From DAOSWM01 sp035380045 (GTDB lineage: Bacteria; Bacteroidota; Bacteroidia; Bacteroidales; Tenuifilaceae), in NCBI GenBank assembly GCA_035380045.1, contig DAOSWM010000058.1, positions 1 through 18,672 on the forward strand: a DNA stretch of 18,672 nucleotides. The letters are read 5' to 3'. This document shows positions 1 through 7,511 of the stretch, one piece after another. Under the pieces are notes generated by a model. It was given only the letters and a program-made list of their open reading frames with translations. It ran no database searches and had not been told where the DNA came from. Every line of letters begins with the position of its first letter. Positions within the stretch are counted from its first letter, which is position 1. The translations under genes and the position numbers were made by a program.

Positions 1-53
1 ATTCAGCAACTTTTTTGCTACTTTTCAATCTGAAAATTAAAATAAAAATAGGT

Positions 54-1175
54 ATGAAAATAATTGTACTGGGTGCTGGCATGGTTGGTCGCGCCATAGC
101 ATTCGATTTGAGCCAAAAACACGAGGTTACCTCAGCAGATATAAGCAGCATTGCTCTTTCTGAAGTAAAAAAGCATGGAGTTAATGTAATTCAAATTGAC
201 TTGAGCAATTTTAGTAAGCTTCATGAACTTGTGAACGATTTCGACTTGGTTGTGTCTGCTGTACCAGGTTTTATGGGATACAGAACCATTGAAACCCTCA
301 TTGCCTGCGGCAAGAATGTGGTTGACATTTCGTTTATGCCTGAGGATTTTATGGAACTGAACCAAAAGGCAATAGAAAAGAACGTAACCGTGATAACCGA
401 CTGCGGAGTTGCTCCGGGAATGCCAAACGTGATTCTTGGCTACTACAATACTATGATGCAAATTGATGAATTCTTCTACATGGTTGGCGGACTTCCCAAG
501 TTCAGAAATTATCCTTTTCAGTACAAGGCTCCCTTCTCCCCTATTGATGTGCTAGAAGAGTACACGCGGCCAGCCCGTTGTGTTGAGAATGGAAAGCTAA
601 TTACGAAACCAGCCTTAAGCGAGCCTGAACTTTTCCGGTTCGATAATATTGGCGATTTGGAAGGCTTTAACACCGACGGGCTACGCTCAATTCTGGAAAC
701 TATGAAGCATATTCCTAACATGAAGGAGAAGACTCTTCGCTATCCGGGACACATCGACTTGATTAAAGCGTTGAAAGCATCGGGGTTTTTCTCGAATTCA
801 CCGATTGAAAGCGGAGAAAAATCCATTGTACCAATGGAATTTACTGCTAAAATTCTATTTAGCGACTGGAAACTTCTCCCCAATGAGCCGGAGTTTACAG
901 TTATGCGTGTAATAGTTAAGGGACAGAATAATGGGAAACCAACTACCATAACCTACGATTTGTACGATGAGTACGATGCCAAAACACAACAGTGGTCGAT
1001 GGCACGAACTACCGGTTACACTGCCACTGCCGCAGTAAACCTTATTGCCAACGGACTGTTCAAAAAACCGGGAGTTTTCCCTCCCGAACTCATTGGTAGC
1101 AACAAGGAGTGTTTTGAGTATATTATAAACTACCTGAAAGAAAGGAACATTGTGTATAAAAAAACTGAAAGTTAG
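54..1175 (+). CDS. Saccharopine dehydrogenase-like NAD(P)-dependent oxidoreductase
   Basis: The 373-residue product opens with a Rossmann dinucleotide-binding motif, GAGMVG at residues 7-12, followed by an acidic stretch (SADIS) as in NAD(P)-binding folds. The central motif DCGVAPGMPN and the overall length match the saccharopine dehydrogenase / L-lysine 6-dehydrogenase-like family, soluble cytoplasmic enzymes that oxidise or reduce lysine-derived substrates. The exact substrate cannot be read from sequence; lysine catabolism is the family-based guess. The frame is open from an ATG at 15, but that would add 13 Lys/Ile-rich residues before the Rossmann strand, so I chose the ATG at 54. A box TACTTTTC at 19-26, one mismatch from the Bacteroidota -7 consensus, sits about 28 bases before this start; its -33 partner would fall outside the window. 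The gene stands alone and is followed by a strong terminator. Confidence 0.85.
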   Translation: MKIIVLGAGMVGRAIAFDLSQKHEVTSADISSIALSEVKKHGVNVIQIDLSNFSKLHELVNDFDLVVSAVPGFMGYRTIETLIACGKNVVDISFMPEDFMELNQKAIEKNVTVITDCGVAPGMPNVILGYYNTMMQIDEFFYMVGGLPKFRNYPFQYKAPFSPIDVLEEYTRPARCVENGKLITKPALSEPELFRFDNIGDLEGFNTDGLRSILETMKHIPNMKEKTLRYPGHIDLIKALKASGFFSNSPIESGEKSIVPMEFTAKILFSDWKLLPNEPEFTVMRVIVKGQNNGKPTTITYDLYDEYDAKTQQWSMARTTGYTATAAVNLIANGLFKKPGVFPPELIGSNKECFEYIINYLKERNIVYKKTES

Positions 1176-1207
1176 GTAGAAACAGCTTTTTATTGTTGGA
1201 GGTTATA

Positions 1208-1241
1208 GTGCTTAGCCAATAATGTGGTTAGGCACTTTTTT
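1208..1241 (+). terminator. Rho-independent terminator of the dehydrogenase-like gene
   Basis: An 11-bp stem pairs GTGCTTAGCCA (1208-1218) with TGGTTAGGCAC (1225-1235), with two G-T wobbles and a six-base loop. Six T follow at 1236-1241. It lies 33 bases past the stop codon at 1175. The other strand has no T run, so it should act only on plus-strand transcripts. Confidence 0.85.
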
Positions 1242-1273
1242 ATTGGATTTATTTAACAAACACCGATTAGCAA

Positions 1274-2182
1274 CTAGTTAACGGTTAGGTAATTTTTAAT
1301 CTTTTCGAAGGTAACCTTGTCAACCAACTTATTTTTAACAATTTCATCGGCACTGGAAAAACTTCCTTGTTTTTCACGAAAGTAAACAATCGACTTTGCT
1401 TGGTAATCACTTAAGTAAGGATGCTTTCTTAAGTCGTCGTACTCAACAAGGTTAAGGTTTATTGTTTGTACCAAATTGGAGTCAACTGAAATATTTTGTT
1501 CTACTGAATTGAAAAGTTCCTGGTTCAGCCCCCAAACCTCGAGTAGCTGCTGTTTGTTTACAAAGCCCCCAAGGAGGTTGCGGTAGGCAACAATTCTGCG
1601 GGCGTAGCTCTTCCCAATCCCTTTTATTTTAACAAGTTCCAACGTATCCGCTGAATTAAGTTCAATAAGTAACGGTTCCTGAACTTTAACATCTTCAACA
1701 CTTTTGCTTACAGCAAGCTGTAAAGAATCGGGAATTGGCTGAATACTGATGTATGGGAGTAGCCTGCTGAACATGGATGAATCGACTACATACATCTTGG
1801 CAAAATCATCCTTTCTTCTAAAAACGCCGCCCTTTTTCCTGTAGTTGTCAATTACTTTAGCCTGCCTATTGGAAAAACCCAACCTCTCCAAATCGGTAAT
1901 TGATATTGTATTTGGGTCGAATACAAATAAATCGCACGTTATTTCTAGTGGGGCTTCCTCCTTTAAAACTGAAAAATTTGAGCGGGGTTCGGCCTCTACA
2001 AACTGAAGGGCAGTGAAAAAGCTATCAACTTTTTGGAAGTTTTCGCTGTGTGCCAACGGTGAAGCGTTAAAGAAAAAAACCTGATAAACGTAAGGAAAAA
2101 CCGCAGCTAAGCATACTAACACAAAAAGGACCACCAATCCAAAGCGTTCATTTCGAGAAAAAGATAGCCACTGTCTCCACAT
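1274..2182 (-). CDS. Membrane-anchored helix-hairpin-helix protein (ComEA-like)
   Basis: This 302-residue protein has one hydrophobic segment at about residues 15-37, then a presumably extracytoplasmic part with three helix-hairpin-helix (HhH) units of about 60 residues: 86-145, 173-232 and 240-299. Only the middle unit keeps the classic ComEA form, ELNSADTLEL followed by the hairpin IKGIGKSYARRIVAYR. Unit 1 (LERLGFSNRQAKVI) and unit 3 (LRKHPYLSDYQAKSIV) are diverged but spaced alike. HhH motifs bind DNA backbone without sequence preference, and ComEA proteins receive incoming DNA during transformation. A role in DNA uptake is inferred; no other competence gene is visible here. The gene lies 65 bases after the symporter on the same strand and may be co-transcribed with it. 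AAGGA sits just upstream of the ATG. Confidence 0.8.
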   Translation of the reverse strand: MWRQWLSFSRNERFGLVVLFVLVCLAAVFPYVYQVFFFNASPLAHSENFQKVDSFFTALQFVEAEPRSNFSVLKEEAPLEITCDLFVFDPNTISITDLERLGFSNRQAKVIDNYRKKGGVFRRKDDFAKMYVVDSSMFSRLLPYISIQPIPDSLQLAVSKSVEDVKVQEPLLIELNSADTLELVKIKGIGKSYARRIVAYRNLLGGFVNKQQLLEVWGLNQELFNSVEQNISVDSNLVQTINLNLVEYDDLRKHPYLSDYQAKSIVYFREKQGSFSSADEIVKNKLVDKVTFEKIKNYLTVN

Positions 2183-2247
2183 ACTCTACTTCCTTGTTTT
2201 AAGGTAAAGCCTCAAATCAGTATAAACCTCATTCAACGTAAAAATTA

Positions 2248-3600
2248 CTATCCTAGTCCACCCCAGAAAATGCTGTAAATAAAAATAACTGCAATTGCAA
2301 GTGGGGCAATAAATTTTACAATAAATATGAAAGCAGGATAGTATGATGCTTTCAGCTTACCCTCGTTGGTTAGTTCGCTCCTTAATACTTTTCTTCCTAC
2401 AAACCATCCAACAAAGAGTACGATAAATAAACCACCCAACGGAAGCATAATGTTCGAAGCAGCGTAATCGAGCAGGTCGAATATATTTTTCCCAAAAATT
2501 GTAAAATTGCTGAGCGTGCTAAACGACATTGATGCAAAAACCCCAAGCACCGAAATAGCCACGGTTCCAATAAAAGTAGCCTTTTTTCGGGTAATATTCA
2601 GCTCCTCAGAGAAGAAGGCAACAACCACTTCGAGCAGAGAGATAGTTGAAGTTAGCGCTGCTACAGCCAGCAGGATGAAGAATATTGCTCCAAAAAAATC
2701 GCCCCCGGGAAGCTGCTGAAAAATGCCGGGTAAGGTGATAAAAATTAAACTTGGCCCTGAGGTTGGAGCAATATCAAAGGCAAAAACCGCAGGAAAAATC
2801 ATTACACCGGCAAGAATGGCTATTAGAGTATCGGCCAAAGAAACCTCAACTGCCGTTGATGCTAAGTTCTCTTTTTTATCGAAGTAGGATGAGTAAGTAA
2901 TTAAAGCGCCCATTCCTAAGCTTAACGAGAAAAAGGCTTGCCCGAGAGCGTACAGCACCGTTTTCGCCGTTACCTTATCGAAGTTTGGTTTGAAGAGGAA
3001 TGCTAACCCCTCGCCTGCCCCTGGTAATGTAACCGATCGAATACAAAGAACAATAATGAGAAACAGCAGTAACGGCATTAGTAGTTTGGTGTACTTCTCA
3101 ATTCCTTTTTTTATTCCCGCCAGAACAATACCAGCCGTAAGAATCATAAATATTAGCTGCCAAACAATTGGGCGAATTGGGTTTGCCAAAAAATTTCCAA
3201 AATTCTCCTCCAGCTGCTGAGGAGTTTGCCCGGCAAAGCTATGCTTAACTGAAAGAACGATATACTCAAGAGTCCAACCTGCAACAGCGCTGTAAAAAGC
3301 TAAAATAAAGAATGCTGCCACAACCCCCATAAAACCAACGAAATGCCAATTTCCTCCTGGAGCCAGAGCCTTAAAGGAACCGTAAGCATTCTTTTGGCCT
3401 CTCCGGCCAATGGCAAATTCCGACATCATAACTGGAACTCCAATTACAAGCACGAAAAAAAGGTAAATAACCAGAAACGCTCCACCCCCATTTTCTCCTG
3501 CCACATATGGAAACTTCCATATGTTTCCCAATCCAACTGCAGACCCCGCCGCAGCTGCAATAATCCCAAATTTACTTCCAAAACTGTCGCGATTTGCCAT
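2248..3600 (-). CDS. Sodium-dependent amino-acid symporter, NSS/SNF family
   Basis: The 450-residue protein is almost wholly hydrophobic, with 11-12 predicted membrane helices. TM1 carries the family signature AVGLGNIWKFPY (residues 21-32) followed by ENGGGAF, the unwound region that binds sodium and substrate in LeuT-type transporters. TM6 has GQAFFSLSLGMGALITYSSY (220-239), very close to the matching LeuT segment. Length fits bacterial NSS members, which are shorter than the animal neurotransmitter carriers. It should import an amino acid with Na+ across the inner membrane; the substrate is not determinable, though related bacterial proteins carry hydrophobic or aromatic amino acids. The gene is transcribed away from the chemoreceptor gene, with a shared 154-base upstream region. 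The ATG at 3600 is chosen because the conserved N-terminus (RDSFGSKFG) begins right after it. Confidence 0.93.
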   Translation of the reverse strand: MANRDSFGSKFGIIAAAAGSAVGLGNIWKFPYVAGENGGGAFLVIYLFFVLVIGVPVMMSEFAIGRRGQKNAYGSFKALAPGGNWHFVGFMGVVAAFFILAFYSAVAGWTLEYIVLSVKHSFAGQTPQQLEENFGNFLANPIRPIVWQLIFMILTAGIVLAGIKKGIEKYTKLLMPLLLFLIIVLCIRSVTLPGAGEGLAFLFKPNFDKVTAKTVLYALGQAFFSLSLGMGALITYSSYFDKKENLASTAVEVSLADTLIAILAGVMIFPAVFAFDIAPTSGPSLIFITLPGIFQQLPGGDFFGAIFFILLAVAALTSTISLLEVVVAFFSEELNITRKKATFIGTVAISVLGVFASMSFSTLSNFTIFGKNIFDLLDYAASNIMLPLGGLFIVLFVGWFVGRKVLRSELTNEGKLKASYYPAFIFIVKFIAPLAIAVIFIYSIFWGGLG

Positions 3601-3668
3601 AGAACTTTTTTAGTATCGGTTATCTTTTTAAAAACGGAAGCCAATTTCAGAAAAATAGTTGTTTTACG

Positions 3669-3695
3669 CAAAGTTAGTTTAAAAAAATATTTCAA
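3669..3695 (-). promoter_or_regulatory. Candidate Bacteroidota promoter for the NSS symporter gene
   Basis: On the minus strand 3676-3669 reads TAACTTTG, an exact match to the -7 consensus TAnnTTTG. The nearest TTG upstream (3695-3693) is only 16 bases away, shorter than the usual 19-21, so the -33 element is doubtful. The box lies about 69 bases before the symporter ATG. An AT-rich run separates the two elements. Confidence 0.4.
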
Positions 3696-3754
3696 TATGT
3701 TTTGTTAATCCGCTAACAATTAATATTTTTATAATCGGACATAAAAAGAAAACC

Positions 3755-4885
3755 ATGAATCCAATCCTTCAGTTTACTCTTTTCGTAGTATTCGCACTGA
3801 TACCTTTCGGTTTCGGTGTTGTTTGGTTCTTGTACCGGAAGACCATCATTTTTTATACTGCTATGGCAACTTTTATTGCCAGTATGGGAATTGCAATAGT
3901 TGCATTTTGTGTAGGTTATCTTGGCTTCATTCATGTTACATGGGCGGTTCCTGTTTGTTTGGCTTGGTTGCTTGCCGCAAACACGGTGGCTAAAAAGTTG
4001 GTTAAGAAGCCTGCCGATGAGTTGAATAAAAAACTAAAACTAATGGCTAGCGGAGACTTGAATATTAATATTGATAGTGGTTTATTGAAACAAAACCATG
4101 AAATTGCAGAAATGGGACGCTCCGTAAATACTCTTGCCGACGAGCTTAAAACGGTAATAGTGCAAATTCATAATTTTTCAACAATTCTTAACGAAATTGG
4201 GGGAAGCCTTACCGACAGTTCCAGTAGCCTAAGTACAGGAGCTAACGAGCAGGCAGCCTCAACCGAGGAGCTCTCATCGAGCATGGAGGAGGTTGCCTCC
4301 TCGGTACATCAGAGCGCCGACAATTCGAGCCAAACCGAAAAGCTATCGAATGCTGCCTCACAAGAAATGGTTCACCTAAGCGAATCATCGAAGAATGTAT
4401 TCGCTTCAATAAATGAAATATCCGAAAAGATTCAGGTAATAAACGATATTGCCTTTCAAACAAACATCCTCGCTCTTAATGCAGCCGTGGAGGCTGCTCG
4501 TGCCGGGGAAGCAGGAAAAGGTTTTGCTGTAGTTGCTGCAGAAGTAAGGAAACTTGCTGAACGAAGCCGTCAATCGGCCGACCAGATAATTAACCTATCC
4601 GATATAACCAAAAGAGAAACCGAAGAATTTGAGAAACGAATTAACAAAATTGTCCCTGATATTGAAAAAACAGCATCACTCGTACAGGAAATTACGGCTG
4701 TATCGTTTGAGCAACGCTCAAGCATCGACCAGATAAACACTAATATTCAGAATTTCAATGTAGTAACCCAAAAGAATGCTGCATCGTCGGAGGAGTTGCA
4801 GAGTTTATCAGAAACTCTCTTGGAAAAGACCGATAAGCTACTTGAACTCATATCATTCTTTAAAACTGACACAAAATTCAAGTAG
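3755..4885 (+). CDS. Methyl-accepting chemotaxis protein without a large sensor domain
   Basis: This 376-residue transducer has three closely spaced hydrophobic segments (about residues 5-27, 31-53 and 56-78), a short HAMP-like stretch (about 80-130) and a cytoplasmic coiled-coil signalling domain. The hairpin tip is near canonical: IAFQTNILALNAAVEAARAG at 232-251, then GKGFAVVAAEVRKLAERS to 271. This region binds CheA and CheW. Likely methylation sites lie in NEQAASTEELSSSMEE (164-179) and in KNAASSEELQ (340-349). No periplasmic ligand-binding domain separates the helices, so any signal must be sensed in the membrane, via a partner protein or from inside the cell. It is 30-40% shorter than classic chemoreceptors. 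No che genes are nearby. The ATG at 3755 follows an A-rich leader. A bidirectional hairpin terminates it. Confidence 0.9.
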   Translation: MNPILQFTLFVVFALIPFGFGVVWFLYRKTIIFYTAMATFIASMGIAIVAFCVGYLGFIHVTWAVPVCLAWLLAANTVAKKLVKKPADELNKKLKLMASGDLNINIDSGLLKQNHEIAEMGRSVNTLADELKTVIVQIHNFSTILNEIGGSLTDSSSSLSTGANEQAASTEELSSSMEEVASSVHQSADNSSQTEKLSNAASQEMVHLSESSKNVFASINEISEKIQVINDIAFQTNILALNAAVEAARAGEAGKGFAVVAAEVRKLAERSRQSADQIINLSDITKRETEEFEKRINKIVPDIEKTASLVQEITAVSFEQRSSIDQINTNIQNFNVVTQKNAASSEELQSLSETLLEKTDKLLELISFFKTDTKFK

Positions 4886-4906
4886 ATAATTTGATATTTC
4901 TAATTT

Positions 4907-4940
4907 AAAATCCCCCGGAAAATATTCGAGGGATTTTTTT
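4907..4940. terminator. Bidirectional terminator between convergent chemoreceptor and permease genes
   Basis: AAAATCCC (4907-4914) pairs with GGGATTTT (4930-4937), with partial inner pairing around CCGG and TTCG. On the plus strand it ends in a seven-T run (4934-4940), 22 bases past the chemoreceptor stop. On the minus strand the stem ends in TTTT followed by AT-rich DNA and begins right at the permease stop codon (4941-4943), so it can serve both genes. Confidence 0.75.
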
Positions 4941-7304
4941 CTACTCGTATCGAAGACTTAATACTGGGTTTTTAACAGCTGCTTTGTACGATTGGTATGC
5001 AATTGTAATAAGGACTAAAGTGAATGAAATAACTGCAGCCAGCACAAAAATCCACCAAGTTAAATTCGTGTGGTAAGCAAAGTTACTAAGCCACTTGTTC
5101 ATTGCGTAAACTGCAATGGGATAAGCCAATACGTTACCAATAAGGACAAGTTTTGTAAATTCAACAGAGAATATTCTAACTACATGCGGGATATCAGCCC
5201 CAAGAACCTTTCTAACTCCAATCTCTTTTGTTTTCTGTTCGGCCATGAACGAGGCTAAGCCAAAAATCCCTAGGCAAGAAATAAATATTGAAAAAATTGA
5301 GAAGTAATTTATTAACGTATTGCTTCTTTGCTCAGAACGATAAAGTCTTGCGAGCGATTCATCCATAAAACGAAAATTATAATCGTAATCGGGTTCAAAG
5401 CGCTTCCAAACATCCTCAATATAACTCAACGTTTCCTGAGTATTATTTTCACTAATTCTAACGAAACAAATTCTCGCCTGGTTGTGATTCATAAACAGCA
5501 CCAAAGGTGCAATCTTATTCCGAATATTATTGAAGTTAAAATCCTTCATTACTCCAATAATGTACCCCGAAGTTCCATGGAGTGACATTGTTTTTCCAAC
5601 CGGATTTTCCATCCCCATCTGCTTTGCAGCTTCCTGATTTATAATAAATGAGTTAACAGTATCGGCAGAAAAATCCTTGCTAAAGGTTCTTCCATCAACC
5701 ATTGAAATCTCCATGGTTTCGAAAAAATCGTAACCAACAGGGAAAAAGTGAATGGTCATTTCTCTATCATCATCTTTCCCTTCCCACTCATTTATTGAGG
5801 TTGATGGGCAAGCGTAAACAGGTAGCACACGACTTGTGGTAACTCCCTTTATATTGGGATTCTGCAAAAGCTGCTGTTTTAGTGATTCGAAGTTTTTCCT
5901 AATTCCTCCGTTCATTGCAATATGAACCAGATGATTTTTGTTGTAACCCAAATCCTTGTTTTTGACAAACCTCATCTGCTTAGATATCATAATTGTAGAA
6001 ACTATTAGCGCAACCGAAAGCGTAAATTGGATTACTACCAATACTTTTCTAAAAAGAGAACTTTTTGCACCGTTACTGAGCTTTCCCTTTAAAACTTTAA
6101 TTGGGTTAAATGCGGAGAGAAAAAATGCCGGGTAACTTCCTGCCAAAATTCCTGTGATTAAAGCAATTAGAATAAGCATAAGAACTATTGATGGCTCGAT
6201 TAACATTGCAGGAGTTAACTCCTTTCCGGAAAGTTCGTTGAATTTAGGCAAAAGCACGCCAACTATTGCCAGAGCAATAATGAAGGAAACAAACGACATT
6301 AAAATTGATTCGCTGAGAAACTGTGAAATAACACTACTGCGTTTAGCTCCAACCACTTTTCGTAATCCAATTTCCTTTGCCCTGTTGCTCGAACGAGCAG
6401 TGGTTAGGTTCATGAAGTTGATGCATGCAATAATCAACACCAAAAAAGCTATCGTTGAAAAAGTTATCACATTCGTAATATCTCCTTTAAAAATAAAATC
6501 GTAGGCAAAATTTGAATGCAGGTAAATATCTTTAAACTTTTGGCTAAAAAGTTCGGTTGTATTCTCATCTGAGAACTTGTTCAGAGAATTCTTCAACTTT
6601 TCATCAACACTCGAGAAAAGATTTTTATTCTTCAACAGGAAGTATATTGCAAAGTTATATGATCCCTGTCCCATTTCATCGATATTTTCCCCATCCTCCT
6701 TAATAACCTGAAAAGGGAAAAGGAAATCAAAATCAAAGTGTGAATGTTCTACATCAGCAATAACTGCTACAACTTTAAAAACTCCTCGATCCTTTACTTC
6801 GAGTACTTTCCCTATAGGATTTTCATCACCAAATATTCTATGTGATAAATCTTCGGTTAATACTAAACTGTGAGGATCTGTAAGTGCTTTTTCTTTGCTG
6901 CCAAGCAAAAACTTAAAATCAAAAATATCAAAAGCGGTTGAGTCGATAGCACCGCTATTTGCCTGAATAAATTCCCCATCCTTATACAGGAAAAGCCATT
7001 CTCCCCAATTCTTAAACCGACAAACACTTTCCATTTCCGGAAAATCTTTCTGCAGATTGGGACCTAAGGCTGCTGGGTTTACAGCAACCTCGTAAGGTTC
7101 GCCATTTGTCATCACCCTTACCAAAACCCTTCCCATTCTCTCCGACTTAGAGTGCCACTTGTCGAAACGTAGTTCATCCTGCACCCACAGGAGAATAAGA
7201 ATGCTACAAGCCATACCGATTGCTAAACCAACAATATTTATTGTTGAATAGGCTTTATGTTTTTTGATATTTCGAATTGCTATTAAAAAGTAATTTTTAA
7301 TCAT
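4941..7304 (-). CDS. ABC transporter permease with two MacB/FtsX-type halves
   Basis: The 787-residue inner-membrane protein has eight predicted helices in the tandem arrangement of large Bacteroidota permeases: one near residues 22-40, an extracytoplasmic domain, three at about 279-394, one near 420-440, a second extracytoplasmic domain, and three at about 664-768. Each FtsX half carries the coupling motif EIGLRKVVGA (311-320) or EIGVRKVLGA (694-703), which contacts the ATPase. MacB-type transporters do not move substrate through the membrane but transmit force to periplasmic partners; efflux or envelope-stress roles are typical. No ATPase or adaptor gene is adjacent, so it must borrow a partner or act alone. 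The frame opens at 7346, but I use the ATG at 7304 (MIKNYFLIAIRNIKKHK), which matches family N-termini. The longer start would lie inside the sigma-54 promoter. Confidence 0.9.
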   Translation of the reverse strand: MIKNYFLIAIRNIKKHKAYSTINIVGLAIGMACSILILLWVQDELRFDKWHSKSERMGRVLVRVMTNGEPYEVAVNPAALGPNLQKDFPEMESVCRFKNWGEWLFLYKDGEFIQANSGAIDSTAFDIFDFKFLLGSKEKALTDPHSLVLTEDLSHRIFGDENPIGKVLEVKDRGVFKVVAVIADVEHSHFDFDFLFPFQVIKEDGENIDEMGQGSYNFAIYFLLKNKNLFSSVDEKLKNSLNKFSDENTTELFSQKFKDIYLHSNFAYDFIFKGDITNVITFSTIAFLVLIIACINFMNLTTARSSNRAKEIGLRKVVGAKRSSVISQFLSESILMSFVSFIIALAIVGVLLPKFNELSGKELTPAMLIEPSIVLMLILIALITGILAGSYPAFFLSAFNPIKVLKGKLSNGAKSSLFRKVLVVIQFTLSVALIVSTIMISKQMRFVKNKDLGYNKNHLVHIAMNGGIRKNFESLKQQLLQNPNIKGVTTSRVLPVYACPSTSINEWEGKDDDREMTIHFFPVGYDFFETMEISMVDGRTFSKDFSADTVNSFIINQEAAKQMGMENPVGKTMSLHGTSGYIIGVMKDFNFNNIRNKIAPLVLFMNHNQARICFVRISENNTQETLSYIEDVWKRFEPDYDYNFRFMDESLARLYRSEQRSNTLINYFSIFSIFISCLGIFGLASFMAEQKTKEIGVRKVLGADIPHVVRIFSVEFTKLVLIGNVLAYPIAVYAMNKWLSNFAYHTNLTWWIFVLAAVISFTLVLITIAYQSYKAAVKNPVLSLRYE

Positions 7305-7330
7305 AGTTTTTGTATTTTGTTCAGAAGAAA

Positions 7331-7346
7331 GCAACCGCTGTGCCAA
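7331..7346 (-). promoter_or_regulatory. Sigma-54 (RpoN) promoter of the permease gene
   Basis: On the minus strand the bases read TTGGCAC-AGCGG-TTGC, a full match to the -24/-12 consensus TGGCAC-N5-TTGC with correct spacing. The inferred transcription start is near 7319-7320, giving a leader of about 15 bases to the ATG at 7304. Sigma-54 promoters need an AAA+ activator bound upstream, so this gene should be silent until a signal arrives. No activator gene lies in the window. Confidence 0.8.
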
Positions 7347-7433
7347 TAAATCTTATTTCGCTGATTTTCTGCTCTTTATGAAGTTGTTTAATAATCTTCG
7401 GCAAAAAATAACTTGTACCATTTCTACACAACC

Positions 7434-7451
7434 CTGTTCGAAATCGAACAG
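7434..7451. promoter_or_regulatory. Palindrome placed as an activator site for the sigma-54 promoter
   Basis: CTGTTCGA-AA-TCGAACAG is a perfect 8+8 inverted repeat with a two-base centre. Its centre is about 123 bases upstream of the inferred permease start point, in the usual range for enhancer sites of NtrC-type regulators. It lies beyond the fbaB terminator hairpin, so it is not needed for termination. Its use as a regulator site is inference. Confidence 0.5.
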
Positions 7452-7460
7452 AAATAAACA

Positions 7461-7492
7461 GAAAATGGTTGCAAACAATCGCAACCATTTTC
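7461..7492 (-). terminator. Terminator of fbaB
   Basis: A perfect 12-bp stem, GAAAATGGTTGC (7461-7472) with GCAACCATTTTC (7481-7492), encloses an eight-base loop. It begins 20 bases past the fbaB stop codon. On the minus strand the stem ends in ATTTTC and runs into TGTTTATTTCTG, a T-rich but interrupted tail. Confidence 0.65.
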
Positions 7493-7511
7493 TTAATAAA
7501 TTAATTCAATT

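Noticed and set aside
15..53. Upstream in-frame ATG adding 13 residues to the dehydrogenase-like protein
   Set aside because: The added stretch is Lys/Ile-rich, precedes the Rossmann strand expected near the N-terminus, and overlaps a likely promoter box.
7305..7346. Longer N-terminus for the permease starting at 7346
   Set aside because: Its first codons lie inside the sigma-54 -24 element and would be outside the transcript; family proteins begin at MIKNYF-like sequences.
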